Assembly: GCA_003131985.1 (NCBI GenBank)
Contig: PKWH01000171.1
Span: 523-14,046, forward strand
From: Acidobacteriota bacterium
Lineage (GTDB): Bacteria > Acidobacteriota > Terriglobia > Acidiferrales > UBA7541
DNA length: 13,524 nt
Direction: 5' to 3'
A program made the translations under genes and the position numbers. Numbering within the stretch: the stretch's first letter is position 1; every line of letters starts with the position of its first letter. Below, in pieces: positions 1-5,667 of the stretch. The notes beneath the pieces are model-generated. The model did no database searches. It was not told the origin of the DNA and saw only the letters and a list, made by a program, of their open reading frames with translations.

Positions 1-3
1 GCC

Positions 4-131
4 CCTACGAATGCTCGGCGAGATCAAGAACAATGAGTGGGCCACGGATCAGCGGCCCAGCCCCGACGCGACATTCGGGACGCGAACAACGCGCGCATGC
101 TCCAGCGCACTCCTACAAATGTTTGGCGAGA
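4..131. repeat. Imperfect 20-bp direct repeat (4-23 and 112-131)
   Basis: CCTACGAATGCTCGGCGAGA at 4-23 and CCTACAAATGTTTGGCGAGA at 112-131 match at 17 of 20 positions, 108 bp apart. On the minus strand each copy reads TCTCGCC…CATT-(T/C)-GTAGG. The second copy contains the stop codon of the gene at 113-343. The sequence between the copies does not align convincingly, so this is not a simple tandem duplication. It may be an end of a dispersed intergenic repeat (the GTAGGAG core is REP-like) or chance. Confidence 0.4.
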
Positions 132-343
132 CGCTGAGGGTTGGGCTGCGCTCCGCTAACGCGAGAGGGCAAAAGACCCGCTAGGCGATAGCTCGCGTCG
201 CTAGATTTGCCCAAGGTCATAGCCTCCGTTTCAGAGCGAGTGAGGAATACAATCGCATCTTGCGGGACACGATAATCGAGCAATTGTTTTACGGTTTCTG
301 CCGCACGTTCACGCCAGGCGAAAATACCAATGATGGTTTCCAT
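113..343 (-). CDS. Short YflT/general-stress-like protein, possibly 3'-truncated
   Basis: A 76-residue protein starting at an ATG preceded by AAAGGGGAA at good spacing. The first ~47 residues (METIIGIFAWRERAAE…, then …VPQDAIVFLTRSE) resemble the beta-alpha-beta start of small YflT-like general stress proteins common in Acidobacteria ('T-I-I-G-I-F', an amphipathic helix, 'I-x-F-L-T'). Relatives as I remember them continue into a glycine-rich hydrophobic stretch. Here the chain instead becomes a basic tail without obvious structure and stops at a TAG lying inside a small direct repeat (112-131). This suggests an old frameshift or a sequence insertion that replaced the 3' half. It lies downstream of the secreted-protein gene at 426-857, separated by 82 nt with a strong hairpin. 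Assignment to the stress family is tentative; the start and RBS are good. Confidence 0.5.
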   Translation of the reverse strand: METIIGIFAWRERAAETVKQLLDYRVPQDAIVFLTRSETEAMTLGKSSDASYRLAGLLPSRVSGAQPNPQRLAKHL

Positions 344-360
344 GCTAATTCCCCTTTAAG

Positions 361-403
361 GCCGGTCGGGAAGCCGCGTGATTGGTTTCGGCTTCCCGCC
401 GGC
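361..403. other. Strong intercistronic hairpin, 15 bp with one bulge
   Basis: GCCGG (361-365) pairs with CCGGC (399-403), and CGGGAAGCCG (367-376) pairs with CGGCTTCCCG (389-398). This leaves a single bulged T at 366 and a 12-nt loop. On the minus strand it sits between the stop of the secreted-protein gene (426) and the ribosome-binding site of the gene starting at 343. No U-tract follows on either strand, so it is not a canonical intrinsic terminator. An mRNA-stability or processing element is an alternative. Confidence 0.6.
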
Positions 404-425
404 GTCGGTGTGTCACGTTTGTCAC

Positions 426-857
426 TCACAGCTTGTTGGACGATTGATAAGCCAGTACCGCAACCTCCTGCGATCCCAGCATGGCCGCCAATTCATTTTC
501 ACCGTGCGACTTGACCAGTTGCAGCCCCTGCGTGTCGCCGACCCATATCTCGGTGAGGAAATAGCGGTTTCCATAGCGATGGAAAGTAAGGCGCGGAGTG
601 GGCGCTTTACTTGCGCGCACGACCGGGTGCGTCATTACCATGATCGACGCGTCTCCGTCGGACTGCGCGATCACTTGGACCGTTTGCACCCTCGAAAGCT
701 CTGCAACACGGTATTCTCCGGCCGGCATCGCTTTGTCACCGACAGTGAACGCGAACGGAACGTTTACTTTCATGGCGCTCTGCTGGGCGCTGCACTGTCC
801 GGCGGCGATCAGAGTGAGAGCCAACGCTGCTGCGATGCTAAGCATTTGCTTTTTCAT
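426..857 (-). CDS. Acidobacterial secreted protein of unknown function
   Basis: The protein has 143 residues from an ATG at 857 preceded by AAAAGGAG at 6-7 nt; an in-frame ATG 21 nt upstream lacks such an RBS. Residues 1-25 form a clear signal peptide (MKKQ, then a Leu/Ala-rich core, with predicted cleavage near C-S-A-Q). The mature part begins 'MKVNVPFAFTVGDKAMPAGEYRV' (quoted here as VNVPFAF and MPAGEYRV motifs), followed by beta-rich sequence, then 'LTFHRYGNRYFL' and a C-terminal 'KSHGENELAA'. This motif order is typical of a small secreted family abundant in Acidobacteria with no established function. It is divergent from the winged-helix regulator at 1069 and could be its target, because a phased direct-repeat site lies between them (963-990). 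It is probably periplasmic. No truncation is visible. Confidence 0.88.
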   Translation of the reverse strand: MKKQMLSIAAALALTLIAAGQCSAQQSAMKVNVPFAFTVGDKAMPAGEYRVAELSRVQTVQVIAQSDGDASIMVMTHPVVRASKAPTPRLTFHRYGNRYFLTEIWVGDTQGLQLVKSHGENELAAMLGSQEVAVLAYQSSNKL

Positions 858-962
858 GTGAGGCTCCTTTTCGTTCAACTCAGGTCTTTCTTTTTTTCAA
901 TCGAAGGCCATGAGCTGGGCCCACTTTCGCGCCGCGACCGAAAAAGCACAATGCACTGCAAG

Positions 963-990
963 TAAGCTCTCGATAACCTCAGGGTAACCT
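963..990. promoter_or_regulatory. Three 11-bp-phased direct repeats (putative OmpR/PhoB-type operator)
   Basis: TAAGCT (963-968), TAACCT (974-979) and TAACCT (985-990) start exactly 11 bp apart. Tandem direct repeats with one-helical-turn phasing are the known binding mode of OmpR/PhoB-type winged-helix domains. The divergent gene starting at 1069 encodes exactly such a domain. The inference is that this is its autoregulatory site and may also control the secreted-protein gene starting at 857. Confidence 0.5.
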
Positions 991-1068
991 GACAAACAAC
1001 GGACAGCACGGGGGTTGGCAGCAGAAAGGAATTCAGAATGGTATATTGGCGCGGATGAGGCGCTGCTC

Positions 1069-1758
1069 GTGACATCTGCTTCCCCAAACGAAGAGATCCT
1101 GCGATTCGGTGTATTTGAATTGAACCTGCGGGCAGGCGAACTCCACAAGAGCGGCCGGAAGGTCAAGCTTCAGGTGCTGCCTGTGCGAATTTTGGCGATC
1201 CTCTTGGAAATGGCGGGCCAGGTGGTGACTCGCGAAGAGCTTCGCGAAAAGCTTTGGCCCGCCGACACGTTCGTTGATTTTGAGCACAGCCTGAACACGG
1301 CAATCGCGAAACTTCGTCGAGCGCTGAATGATGAGGCCGAGAAACCGCGCTTCATCGAGACCCTTCCTCGCCGAGGCTATCGGTTCGTGGGTTCAGTAGC
1401 GGAAAGTCTACCGGCACCGCACGAGCTTCGGGCGTCGACTGCACCGGCGGCAGATTTGGTGGGCGGCACTTTCGTGCTCTGCGATGAGAACAGCTCCAAT
1501 TTCCTGTCCCTGCCGGTTGATGACGTGACCCTTACAGAAAAAGAGAAGTTGGAAGCGGCGAAGGACGATCTTGGGCTCTCACTTCTCTTCGCCGCGAGAA
1601 GGGTTTTGCTGGTGCACAGAGGCACTCGCGTGAAGGTGCTGAAAGCGCTTTCCGCAAGTTCCTGCTGGGAAGTGCGCATCCTGGAAGGTGAATTTACTGG
1701 TGAGACTGCATTGGTTCCGCTCAAGTGCCTGAGGCAGGCAGCAGATGAAGGAACTTAG
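1069..1758 (+). CDS. Winged-helix (OmpR/CadC-type) transcriptional regulator with SH3-like C-terminus
   Basis: The protein has 229 residues from a GTG at 1069, preceded by GATGAGG; a TTG at 1015 would add 18 residues and cannot be excluded. Residues ~10-107 are a complete Trans_reg_C winged helix: 'LRFGVFELNLRAGEL', 'VVTREELREKLWP', recognition-helix region 'DFEHSLNTAIAKLRRAL', and the wing 'FIETLPRRGYRFVG'. In Acidobacteria this domain usually heads long cytoplasmic proteins with TPR or WD40-like repeats. Here it is followed only by a linker and a ~50-residue beta-rich segment (about 177-222), with 'RGTRVKVL' and 'GEFTGETALVPLKCL' resembling an SH3-like barrel. No receiver domain or membrane segment is visible, so this is neither a classical two-component regulator nor a membrane CadC. 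The inferred role is local regulation, with the phased repeats at 963-990 as probable operator. The C-terminal fold assignment is tentative. Confidence 0.85.
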   Translation: MTSASPNEEILRFGVFELNLRAGELHKSGRKVKLQVLPVRILAILLEMAGQVVTREELREKLWPADTFVDFEHSLNTAIAKLRRALNDEAEKPRFIETLPRRGYRFVGSVAESLPAPHELRASTAPAADLVGGTFVLCDENSSNFLSLPVDDVTLTEKEKLEAAKDDLGLSLLFAARRVLLVHRGTRVKVLKALSASSCWEVRILEGEFTGETALVPLKCLRQAADEGT

Positions 1759-1918
1759 GGTTGGGTCGCGGCAGTCAGACTGGTGCGGCGAAAATGTTTT
1801 GGTTTCAATTCTCCGGGCTCACGATTGCAGGTAACGAATTCATGCGGAATTCAGACGCGCGGGGGCGGCTGCGGGGAAAATGTGGAATGCGCGTGGCGCC
1901 GCCCCGTGAGGCGATTTG
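1759..1918. other. Convergent intergenic region with inverted repeats
   Basis: This gap separates the converging genes ending at 1758 (+) and 1919 (-). It holds GGGGCGGC (1862-1869) and GCCGCCCC (1898-1905), an 8-bp stem with a 28-nt loop. It also holds two GAATTC palindromes (1836-1841, 1847-1852) separated by 5 nt. Either could contribute to bidirectional termination, but neither has a U-tract. No gene is supported here. Confidence 0.4.
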
Positions 1919-2413
1919 TTACTGCTTATCGTAGACGGCTACGATGCTGTAGTCCTTGCCGTCGGGCGTCTTTCCTGATCCTTTGATGGTCGAAACTTTT
2001 CCGTCCTTTGATACCTCGGACGAGGACTTGCCCATTTCTTTTCCGCCTCTTTTCAGGATGGCTTCAGCTTTGTTGGAGCCGACGCGTTTGATGGCGATGG
2101 CGTCAGCGCCCCCGGGAGCTCCCGCGCCGGTGATGGCGGAATCCTTGCCGTCGTAGCTTGTGACGAAGCTGTAGTCGATCGGCTTTCCATCCGCGGCGAC
2201 TCCCTTGTAGCTAAACTTCGTGCCGCCCTCTTGGGCCACGACTTCCCGTGTCAAGCTCTTTGGCATCGGTATGCCGGTGACTTTGGATTTTTCGGCGTTC
2301 ATTTTCCAGGTGCCCACAAAAGGACTTGCCTGCATCATCGCCTGGGCCATCAGGGGGCCAGCGGCGACGGTCGAGAGTGCGAGAGCAGCGAGCAGCAACA
2401 AAATACGCTTCAT
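1919..2413 (-). CDS. Secreted 'GTWKMNAEKSK' protein of unknown function
   Basis: The protein has 164 residues from the ATG at 2413, preceded by AAGGAG with a 6-nt spacer. The longer open frame upstream lacks a good start and is low-complexity Arg-rich. Residues 1-24 are a Sec signal peptide (MKRILLLLAALALS…, cleavage after M-A-Q or nearby). The mature protein starts with 'FVGTWKMNAEKSK', a motif seen in many small acidobacterial exported proteins with a lipocalin-like beta-strand pattern. It continues with alternating short strands and Gly/Asp turns ('YKGVAADGKPIDYSF', 'SYDGKD', 'KTPDGKDYS') consistent with a small beta-barrel. No catalytic residues are recognisable, so no substrate is proposed. 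A promoter candidate lies at 2463-2492. Confidence 0.85.
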   Translation of the reverse strand: MKRILLLLAALALSTVAAGPLMAQAMMQASPFVGTWKMNAEKSKVTGIPMPKSLTREVVAQEGGTKFSYKGVAADGKPIDYSFVTSYDGKDSAITGAGAPGGADAIAIKRVGSNKAEAILKRGGKEMGKSSSEVSKDGKVSTIKGSGKTPDGKDYSIVAVYDKQ

Positions 2414-2462
2414 GTGTTCTCCTTGAATTTGATTAGGCGAGTTTTCGCCCCAGCGGCTGCGG

Positions 2463-2492
2463 ATTATGCTCCCGCAAAGGTTTGGATGGCAA
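2463..2492 (-). promoter_or_regulatory. Candidate sigma70-like promoter for the gene at 2413
   Basis: On the minus strand, TTGCCA (2492-2487) and CATAAT (2468-2463) are separated by 18 nt, about 50 nt upstream of the start codon of the secreted protein. Both boxes are close to consensus. Confidence 0.45.
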
Positions 2493-2591
2493 GCCGAATG
2501 TTTACGAACTACCCGCTGCACGCCGCCAGACTTGCCGCGATTGATGTGAAGGCGGCGCCGTCGTCCGACCACTCTCAGAGCTAGGTTGCGT

Positions 2592-3254
2592 TCACAGAGG
2601 CAGGGCGTAACGCAGCGGGCGAGATGCGCTGGTTCGCCAGAAGTACGCGAGGATGATGATGCTCGCGATCGCGGCGTATGCGCACCATAGCGAAGTGAAC
2701 GCATATCGCTTGAAGGCCATCACAACCAGAAGAATCGTCAGGTTTGCCAGGCCGAAGATAACCATCGGTCTGACCTTTGACAAAAATAGCGAACCGCACG
2801 TTGCAATCACATACAGAATCGCGACCGCGGTGTTGTTCGTGGCCTGATTGATGTACACGATGCTGTTTTGCTTTACGAAGATCTCCGTCGGGTACGCTGT
2901 TAACGCCCACAATATATAAAGCGTCGTACCTCCGCCGAGCACCACTAGCGGCAGCATACGCCTGCGCCCTTTCCCGTCAGGCTCAAACAACAGCACACTG
3001 AGCGGCAGCAGCAACGGGAGGAGGCCCTGCGCGTAAAGCATAAATGCAGCGCCCATGTCGTGCGTCACCTGGGGCGAAAGTCTGCCATCCAAGCCCAGCC
3101 AGACGAATCCTTCGATGAACTGATGAATGGCGAATAGAATAGGCAGCGACGCGAAAAGAAATTCGCGCCGGTGCTTCACCTTCGTCAACGTGACGACGCC
3201 GACGGCGCCCAAAGCTGTGCTTCCCACAAAATTCGCTGTCGCTGAAAAACACAT
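2592..3254 (-). CDS. DUF6629-type integral membrane protein
   Basis: The protein has 220 residues. The N-terminus MCFSATANF is the hallmark of the DUF6629 family, whose members almost all start 'MCFSA-(T/S)-ASF'. Seven hydrophobic segments are visible, roughly at residues 10-24, 31-54, 68-88, 99-121, 142-160, 163-181 and 188-207. They include 'AIHQFIEGFVWLGL', a conserved His/Gln/Glu-containing helix of this family. Function is unknown; it is an inner-membrane protein. The RBS is weak (CCGGAG 10-12 nt upstream), but the invariant family N-terminus fixes the start. It lies downstream of the secreted-peptide gene on the same strand, with a ~90-nt gap that contains small inverted repeats. Confidence 0.85.
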   Translation of the reverse strand: MCFSATANFVGSTALGAVGVVTLTKVKHRREFLFASLPILFAIHQFIEGFVWLGLDGRLSPQVTHDMGAAFMLYAQGLLPLLLPLSVLLFEPDGKGRRRMLPLVVLGGGTTLYILWALTAYPTEIFVKQNSIVYINQATNNTAVAILYVIATCGSLFLSKVRPMVIFGLANLTILLVVMAFKRYAFTSLWCAYAAIASIIILAYFWRTSASRPLRYALPL

Positions 3255-3300
3255 AGCCGATTTTCTCCGGTGGGAGGATTACACCCATCATCGCAAAACG

Positions 3301-3341
3301 CAAAATCTTTTTTCGGATTTTGAATTATCGCGGCATCCGCG
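3301..3341. other. Two small inverted repeats between minus-strand genes
   Basis: CAAAATC (3301-3307) pairs with GATTTTG (3316-3322) across an 8-nt loop. CGCGG (3329-3333) pairs with CCGCG (3337-3341) across a 3-nt loop. They lie between the stop of the secreted peptide (3348) and the DUF6629 start (3254). Together they could form a weak terminator on the minus strand, but no clear U-tract follows. Confidence 0.3.
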
Positions 3342-3347
3342 GGCCAA

Positions 3348-3500
3348 TCACTCCGTGCGCACCGCGTGAAAGGGTGCGGTTCTGTTGTGCAGGTGGAAGG
3401 TGCCTTGGATGGCGGGCGGCTCTTGCGGCGGAGGTTGGGCAATCGCGCGATTACTGACGCAGGCTAAAAGCAAAACGAGGCACAGCAGTAGAAATTTCAT
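3348..3500 (-). CDS. Small secreted peptide, translationally coupled to the DUF1801 gene
   Basis: A 50-residue product starting at the ATG at 3500, preceded by AAAGGAA at ~7 nt. Residues 1-22 are an ideal signal peptide: MKF, then a Leu-rich core, then 'SNRAIA' with cleavage at A-I-A-Q. The mature peptide is only ~28 residues, Pro-rich at first ('QPPPQEPP') and ending 'FHLHNRTAPFHAVRTE' with three histidines. The start codon overlaps the stop of the upstream DUF1801 gene (ATGA), so coupling is likely. No family is recognised. An in-frame upstream extension exists but would bury the signal peptide inside the protein. The signal peptide and RBS make it more likely real than chance. Confidence 0.6.
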   Translation of the reverse strand: MKFLLLCLVLLLACVSNRAIAQPPPQEPPAIQGTFHLHNRTAPFHAVRTE

Positions 3501-3913
3501 GTTCTGGTTCCTTTGGCTCGTCGGGATTGACCGTTCGTTTTCCATTTCCCGTCTTTTTCGAGGCTCTCTCGAACGCGGAGCGCGATGATTTTGCGGATCA
3601 GAGGTAGGGGTAGCGGTTTCTCCAGCGGAAACTGGATTGAGCCTCTACCCATGGTGAATTTCGAGAGCTCCTTCTCAAAGGCGCGCATCGCCGAGCGCGT
3701 GGGGTAGAAGCCGATGTGGTGTTTGAAGGCGGCGAACATCACCAATATCCTGCGATAGGAAAAAGCGGGCATCCTCCACTTGATGCTTTCCTCGGCGCCA
3801 GGCGCAGCTTTGCGAATCGCGGCGAGCATTTCGCGCAGTTTCTTCCGAGCCTCTTTGGGGGCGGCATCGATGTACGTGGGGATGCTTTTCGGCGCCGGTT
3901 TCTTGGGATTCAT
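3497..3913 (-). CDS. DUF1801 (YdhG/YobT-like) protein
   Basis: The protein has 138 residues and matches the DUF1801 family in full: 'IPTYIDAAPKEARKKLREMLAAIR' helix, 'APGAEESIKWRMPAF' (the characteristic 'E-x-I-K-W-x-M-P-x-F'), 'FKHHIGFYPTRSAM', 'GSIQFPLEKPLPLPLIRKII'. Members are small cytoplasmic proteins; some Bacillus relatives are described as frataxin-like iron chaperones, but that role should not be assumed here. A near-consensus promoter (TTGTTT-18-TATAAT) sits 30-60 nt upstream at 3946-3975. Its TGA overlaps the start of the secreted-peptide gene in an ATGA junction, so the two probably form one operon. Confidence 0.88.
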   Translation of the reverse strand: MNPKKPAPKSIPTYIDAAPKEARKKLREMLAAIRKAAPGAEESIKWRMPAFSYRRILVMFAAFKHHIGFYPTRSAMRAFEKELSKFTMGRGSIQFPLEKPLPLPLIRKIIALRVRESLEKDGKWKTNGQSRRAKGTRT

Positions 3914-3945
3914 TTTGTACCCCGATCAAAGATACGAAGCGGCTG

Positions 3946-3975
3946 ATTATAACCGCTGCGCGTGCCTTGAAACAA
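3946..3975 (-). promoter_or_regulatory. Sigma70-like promoter for the DUF1801 gene
   Basis: On the minus strand, TTGTTT (3975-3970), an 18-nt spacer and a perfect TATAAT (3951-3946) lie about 30 nt upstream of the ATG at 3913. The -10 box is itself inside a 5-bp inverted repeat (AGCGG 3938-3942 / CCGCT 3953-3957), which could be an operator. Confidence 0.65.
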
Positions 3976-4255
3976 TTGCGCGTTGCAAACGTGAAAGGCT
4001 CGGCAGACGGCGAGACGCCTTGCCCGCGCGACAGCGGGCACGGTCGGCCGCGACGGATATTCGACATGATGTGCCCCCTGCGGATGCTCGCCACGAAACC
4101 GCGCCTTCCGGTATAGAGCGCCGCAAGAATATCGTTCCAGTTTGAAACGAAAACGCGGCGATTTTCACTATGTGTATGAAGACCGCGACCGGCCCGAGCC
4201 ACGGTGGCATGGCGCAGCTCGAGCATGGCGGACAAATCAAAAGGAGGAGACTCGA
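3976..4255. other. Divergent intergenic region upstream of the Lys-rich gene cluster
   Basis: This region of about 280 bp contains no supported gene. It holds a perfect 7-bp hairpin, TGCCCGC (4021-4027) / GCGGGCA (4034-4040), with a 6-nt loop. A possible plus-strand promoter for the cluster is TTGAAA (4142-4147) with a weak CACTAT (4166-4171) after 18 nt. The strong ribosome-binding site AAAGGAGGAG ends 5 nt before the ATG at 4256. Confidence 0.35.
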
Positions 4256-4870
4256 ATGGCCCCCCGACTTCCAAACTTGAAGGACCCCGAGAAATTCATC
4301 AAGGAGCTGAAGGAAAACAAAGAAAAGGAAAAGGAGAAAGAGAAGGAGCACAAGGACTTCAAAGATCACAAGGAAATCAAAGAGCTTGAAGGTAAGCACA
4401 CCGACATCAAGGACTGGAAGATCGAAACCAAAGAAGGCAAAGAGAAAGAAAAAGAGAAAGAAACGGACGGAAAGCTCGTTAGGGAGTTCAAAGCGTTCAA
4501 GGAACACAAGGAGGGCAAGGAGATCGAGAACAAGGGGCACAAGCTCGAAGTTAAAGAGTTCAAGGACTACGACGCCAAGGACTTCAAGGACGAAAGCAAA
4601 GAAGGCAAAGAAATCAAAGACAAAGATAAAGAGAAGGAGAAAGATTACAAGGAAAAGGACGCCGAGGATCACAAGCTGCTCAAAGAAAAGGATGTCGAGA
4701 ACCCATTTGGGCCTTTTGGGAACCAGGGCGATCCTGCAGGAGGCGATATCATTACGCAGCTGGCCCGGCGAGTCGCCAATCTCGAGGCGATTGTGGCAAG
4801 AGGACAGGCATTCATTCAGCCGCAGGAGCGTCCAGCCGTAGGCGCACGAGCGAAGAAACGCGGCACGTAA
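4256..4870 (+). CDS. Lys/Glu/Asp-repeat protein A, candidate ATP-grasp substrate
   Basis: The protein has 204 residues starting at an ATG preceded by AAAGGAGGAG; the same RBS context recurs before its two paralogues. Residues ~1-147 are an extremely charged low-complexity region rich in Lys with Glu/Asp, written largely as short units such as K-E-K-E, K-D-F-K-D and H-K-E-I-K-E, with few Ser/Thr and no Cys. Residues 148-204 are of ordinary complexity and end in a segment shared with the two downstream genes: 'ITQLARRVANLEAIVARG', 'AFIQPQERP' and a basic tail 'RAKKRGT'. There is no signal peptide, so it is cytoplasmic. It is the first of three tandem paralogues leading into an ATP-grasp pair (6104-7744). 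The inference is that the charged region is the modified part and the C-terminal segment is the enzyme-recognition element. A purely structural polyampholyte role is the alternative. Confidence 0.82.
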   Translation: MAPRLPNLKDPEKFIKELKENKEKEKEKEKEHKDFKDHKEIKELEGKHTDIKDWKIETKEGKEKEKEKETDGKLVREFKAFKEHKEGKEIENKGHKLEVKEFKDYDAKDFKDESKEGKEIKDKDKEKEKDYKEKDAEDHKLLKEKDVENPFGPFGNQGDPAGGDIITQLARRVANLEAIVARGQAFIQPQERPAVGARAKKRGT

Positions 4871-4944
4871 ACATTTCCGGTATTCGCGCGACAGGCAGAG
4901 CTTTGACCTTCCCGGGGACTGCTCCGCTCGCCGATTCTGTCAGG

Positions 4945-4990
4945 GTGAATCCCGAAGGATTCAGAGGCAATGAACTCCTTTGGGATTCAC
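4945..4990. promoter_or_regulatory. Two mutually exclusive hairpins between Lys-rich genes A and B
   Basis: GTGAATCCC (4945-4953) is complementary over 9 bp to GGGATTCAC (4982-4990). Its part TGAATCC (4946-4952) is also complementary over 7 bp to the nearby GGATTCA (4957-4963), with a CGAA tetraloop. Only one can form at a time. The arrangement lies in the 234-nt gap between stop 4870 and start 5105. It could be an attenuator or processing element, or a relic of short repeats. Confidence 0.5.
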
Positions 4991-5104
4991 TGAGACGGAA
5001 ACTTACAAATTCTCGTACTTCAACCGGAGGCCGCACCTGCTTGGCCGTGTCGTGCCGCCGCTGAACGCAAAAACTGCCTGATGAAATTAAAGGAGGACAA
5101 TCGA

Positions 5105-5542
5105 ATGCCGCCGAAAGGAAAAAACAAAGGCCGCGGAAGAACCGTTATCGAACCCCAGGAAAAGATCAAGGAAAAAGATACCGAAACCAAACAAGCCAAA
5201 GATGTCAAAGAAGCCCACGACAACAAAACGATTACGGACACGCAGCCCAAATCCCAGAAAGAGATAGAGAAAGGCTTCAAGGATCTAAAAGATTTCGACG
5301 TGAAGCCGTTCAAGGAAAAAGATTTCAAAGATTCCGGGGAAATCAAGTTCACGGACACTGCCAAATGGGTCGCTGAAAGTTTTCCTGTCGATCCCGGCGG
5401 TCCGGTGGAAGGCGGTATCACCATAGCGCAACTGGCTCGGCGGGTTGCGAACCTCGAAGCGATTGTGGCAAGAGGCGAGGCTTTCATTCAGCCGAAGGAA
5501 CGTCCTGAGGTAGGTGTGAGGGCGAAGAAACGCCGCAGTTAA
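5105..5542 (+). CDS. Lys/Glu/Asp-repeat protein B, candidate ATP-grasp substrate
   Basis: The protein has 145 residues from the ATG at 5105, preceded by AAAGGAGGACAATCG as in the paralogues; an in-frame ATG at 5081 lies before this RBS and is rejected. Residues 1-20 are basic (MPPKGKNKGRGR…), and residues 20-80 are Lys/Asp/Glu-rich but less repetitive than in A or C, with units such as 'FKDLKDF', 'KPFKEKDFKD'. The C-terminal half is conserved with C: W88, 'ESFPVDPGGPVEGG' at 91-104, 'ITIAQLARRVANLEAI' at 105-120. It is also conserved with A: 'VARGEAFIQPKERP' and the tail 'RAKKRRS'. The 3' parts of A and B are similar at the DNA level, so they are tandem duplicates that diverged mostly in the charged region. 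No signal peptide. Function is inferred from the ATP-grasp neighbours only. Confidence 0.82.
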   Translation: MPPKGKNKGRGRTVIEPQEKIKEKDTETKQAKDVKEAHDNKTITDTQPKSQKEIEKGFKDLKDFDVKPFKEKDFKDSGEIKFTDTAKWVAESFPVDPGGPVEGGITIAQLARRVANLEAIVARGEAFIQPKERPEVGVRAKKRRS

Positions 5543-5667
5543 GGCAGTAACGATTTTCGCAAACGCGAGCGATGAAGCGGCGAGACCTATCGGAAATGTT
5601 CGTTGGTTCATACTGTGGTGGCATCGCTAGAGCCGAAAGATAAGACACAAAATCCAGGAGGACTCGA

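Noticed and set aside
1783..1986. 67-codon plus-strand frame after the regulator
   Set aside because: No RBS or family resemblance. It runs into the antisense of the secreted protein gene ending at 1919.
3947..4672. 241-codon minus-strand frame with long Phe/Leu runs, resembling a membrane protein
   Set aside because: It is the antisense of AAG/GAA/GAC codons in Lys-rich gene A. The hydrophobicity is an artefact, and there is no RBS.
4386..4841. Very basic 151-codon plus-strand frame inside gene A
   Set aside because: Frame-shifted shadow of the Lys-rich codons. Gene A has the RBS and a C-terminus conserved with its paralogues.
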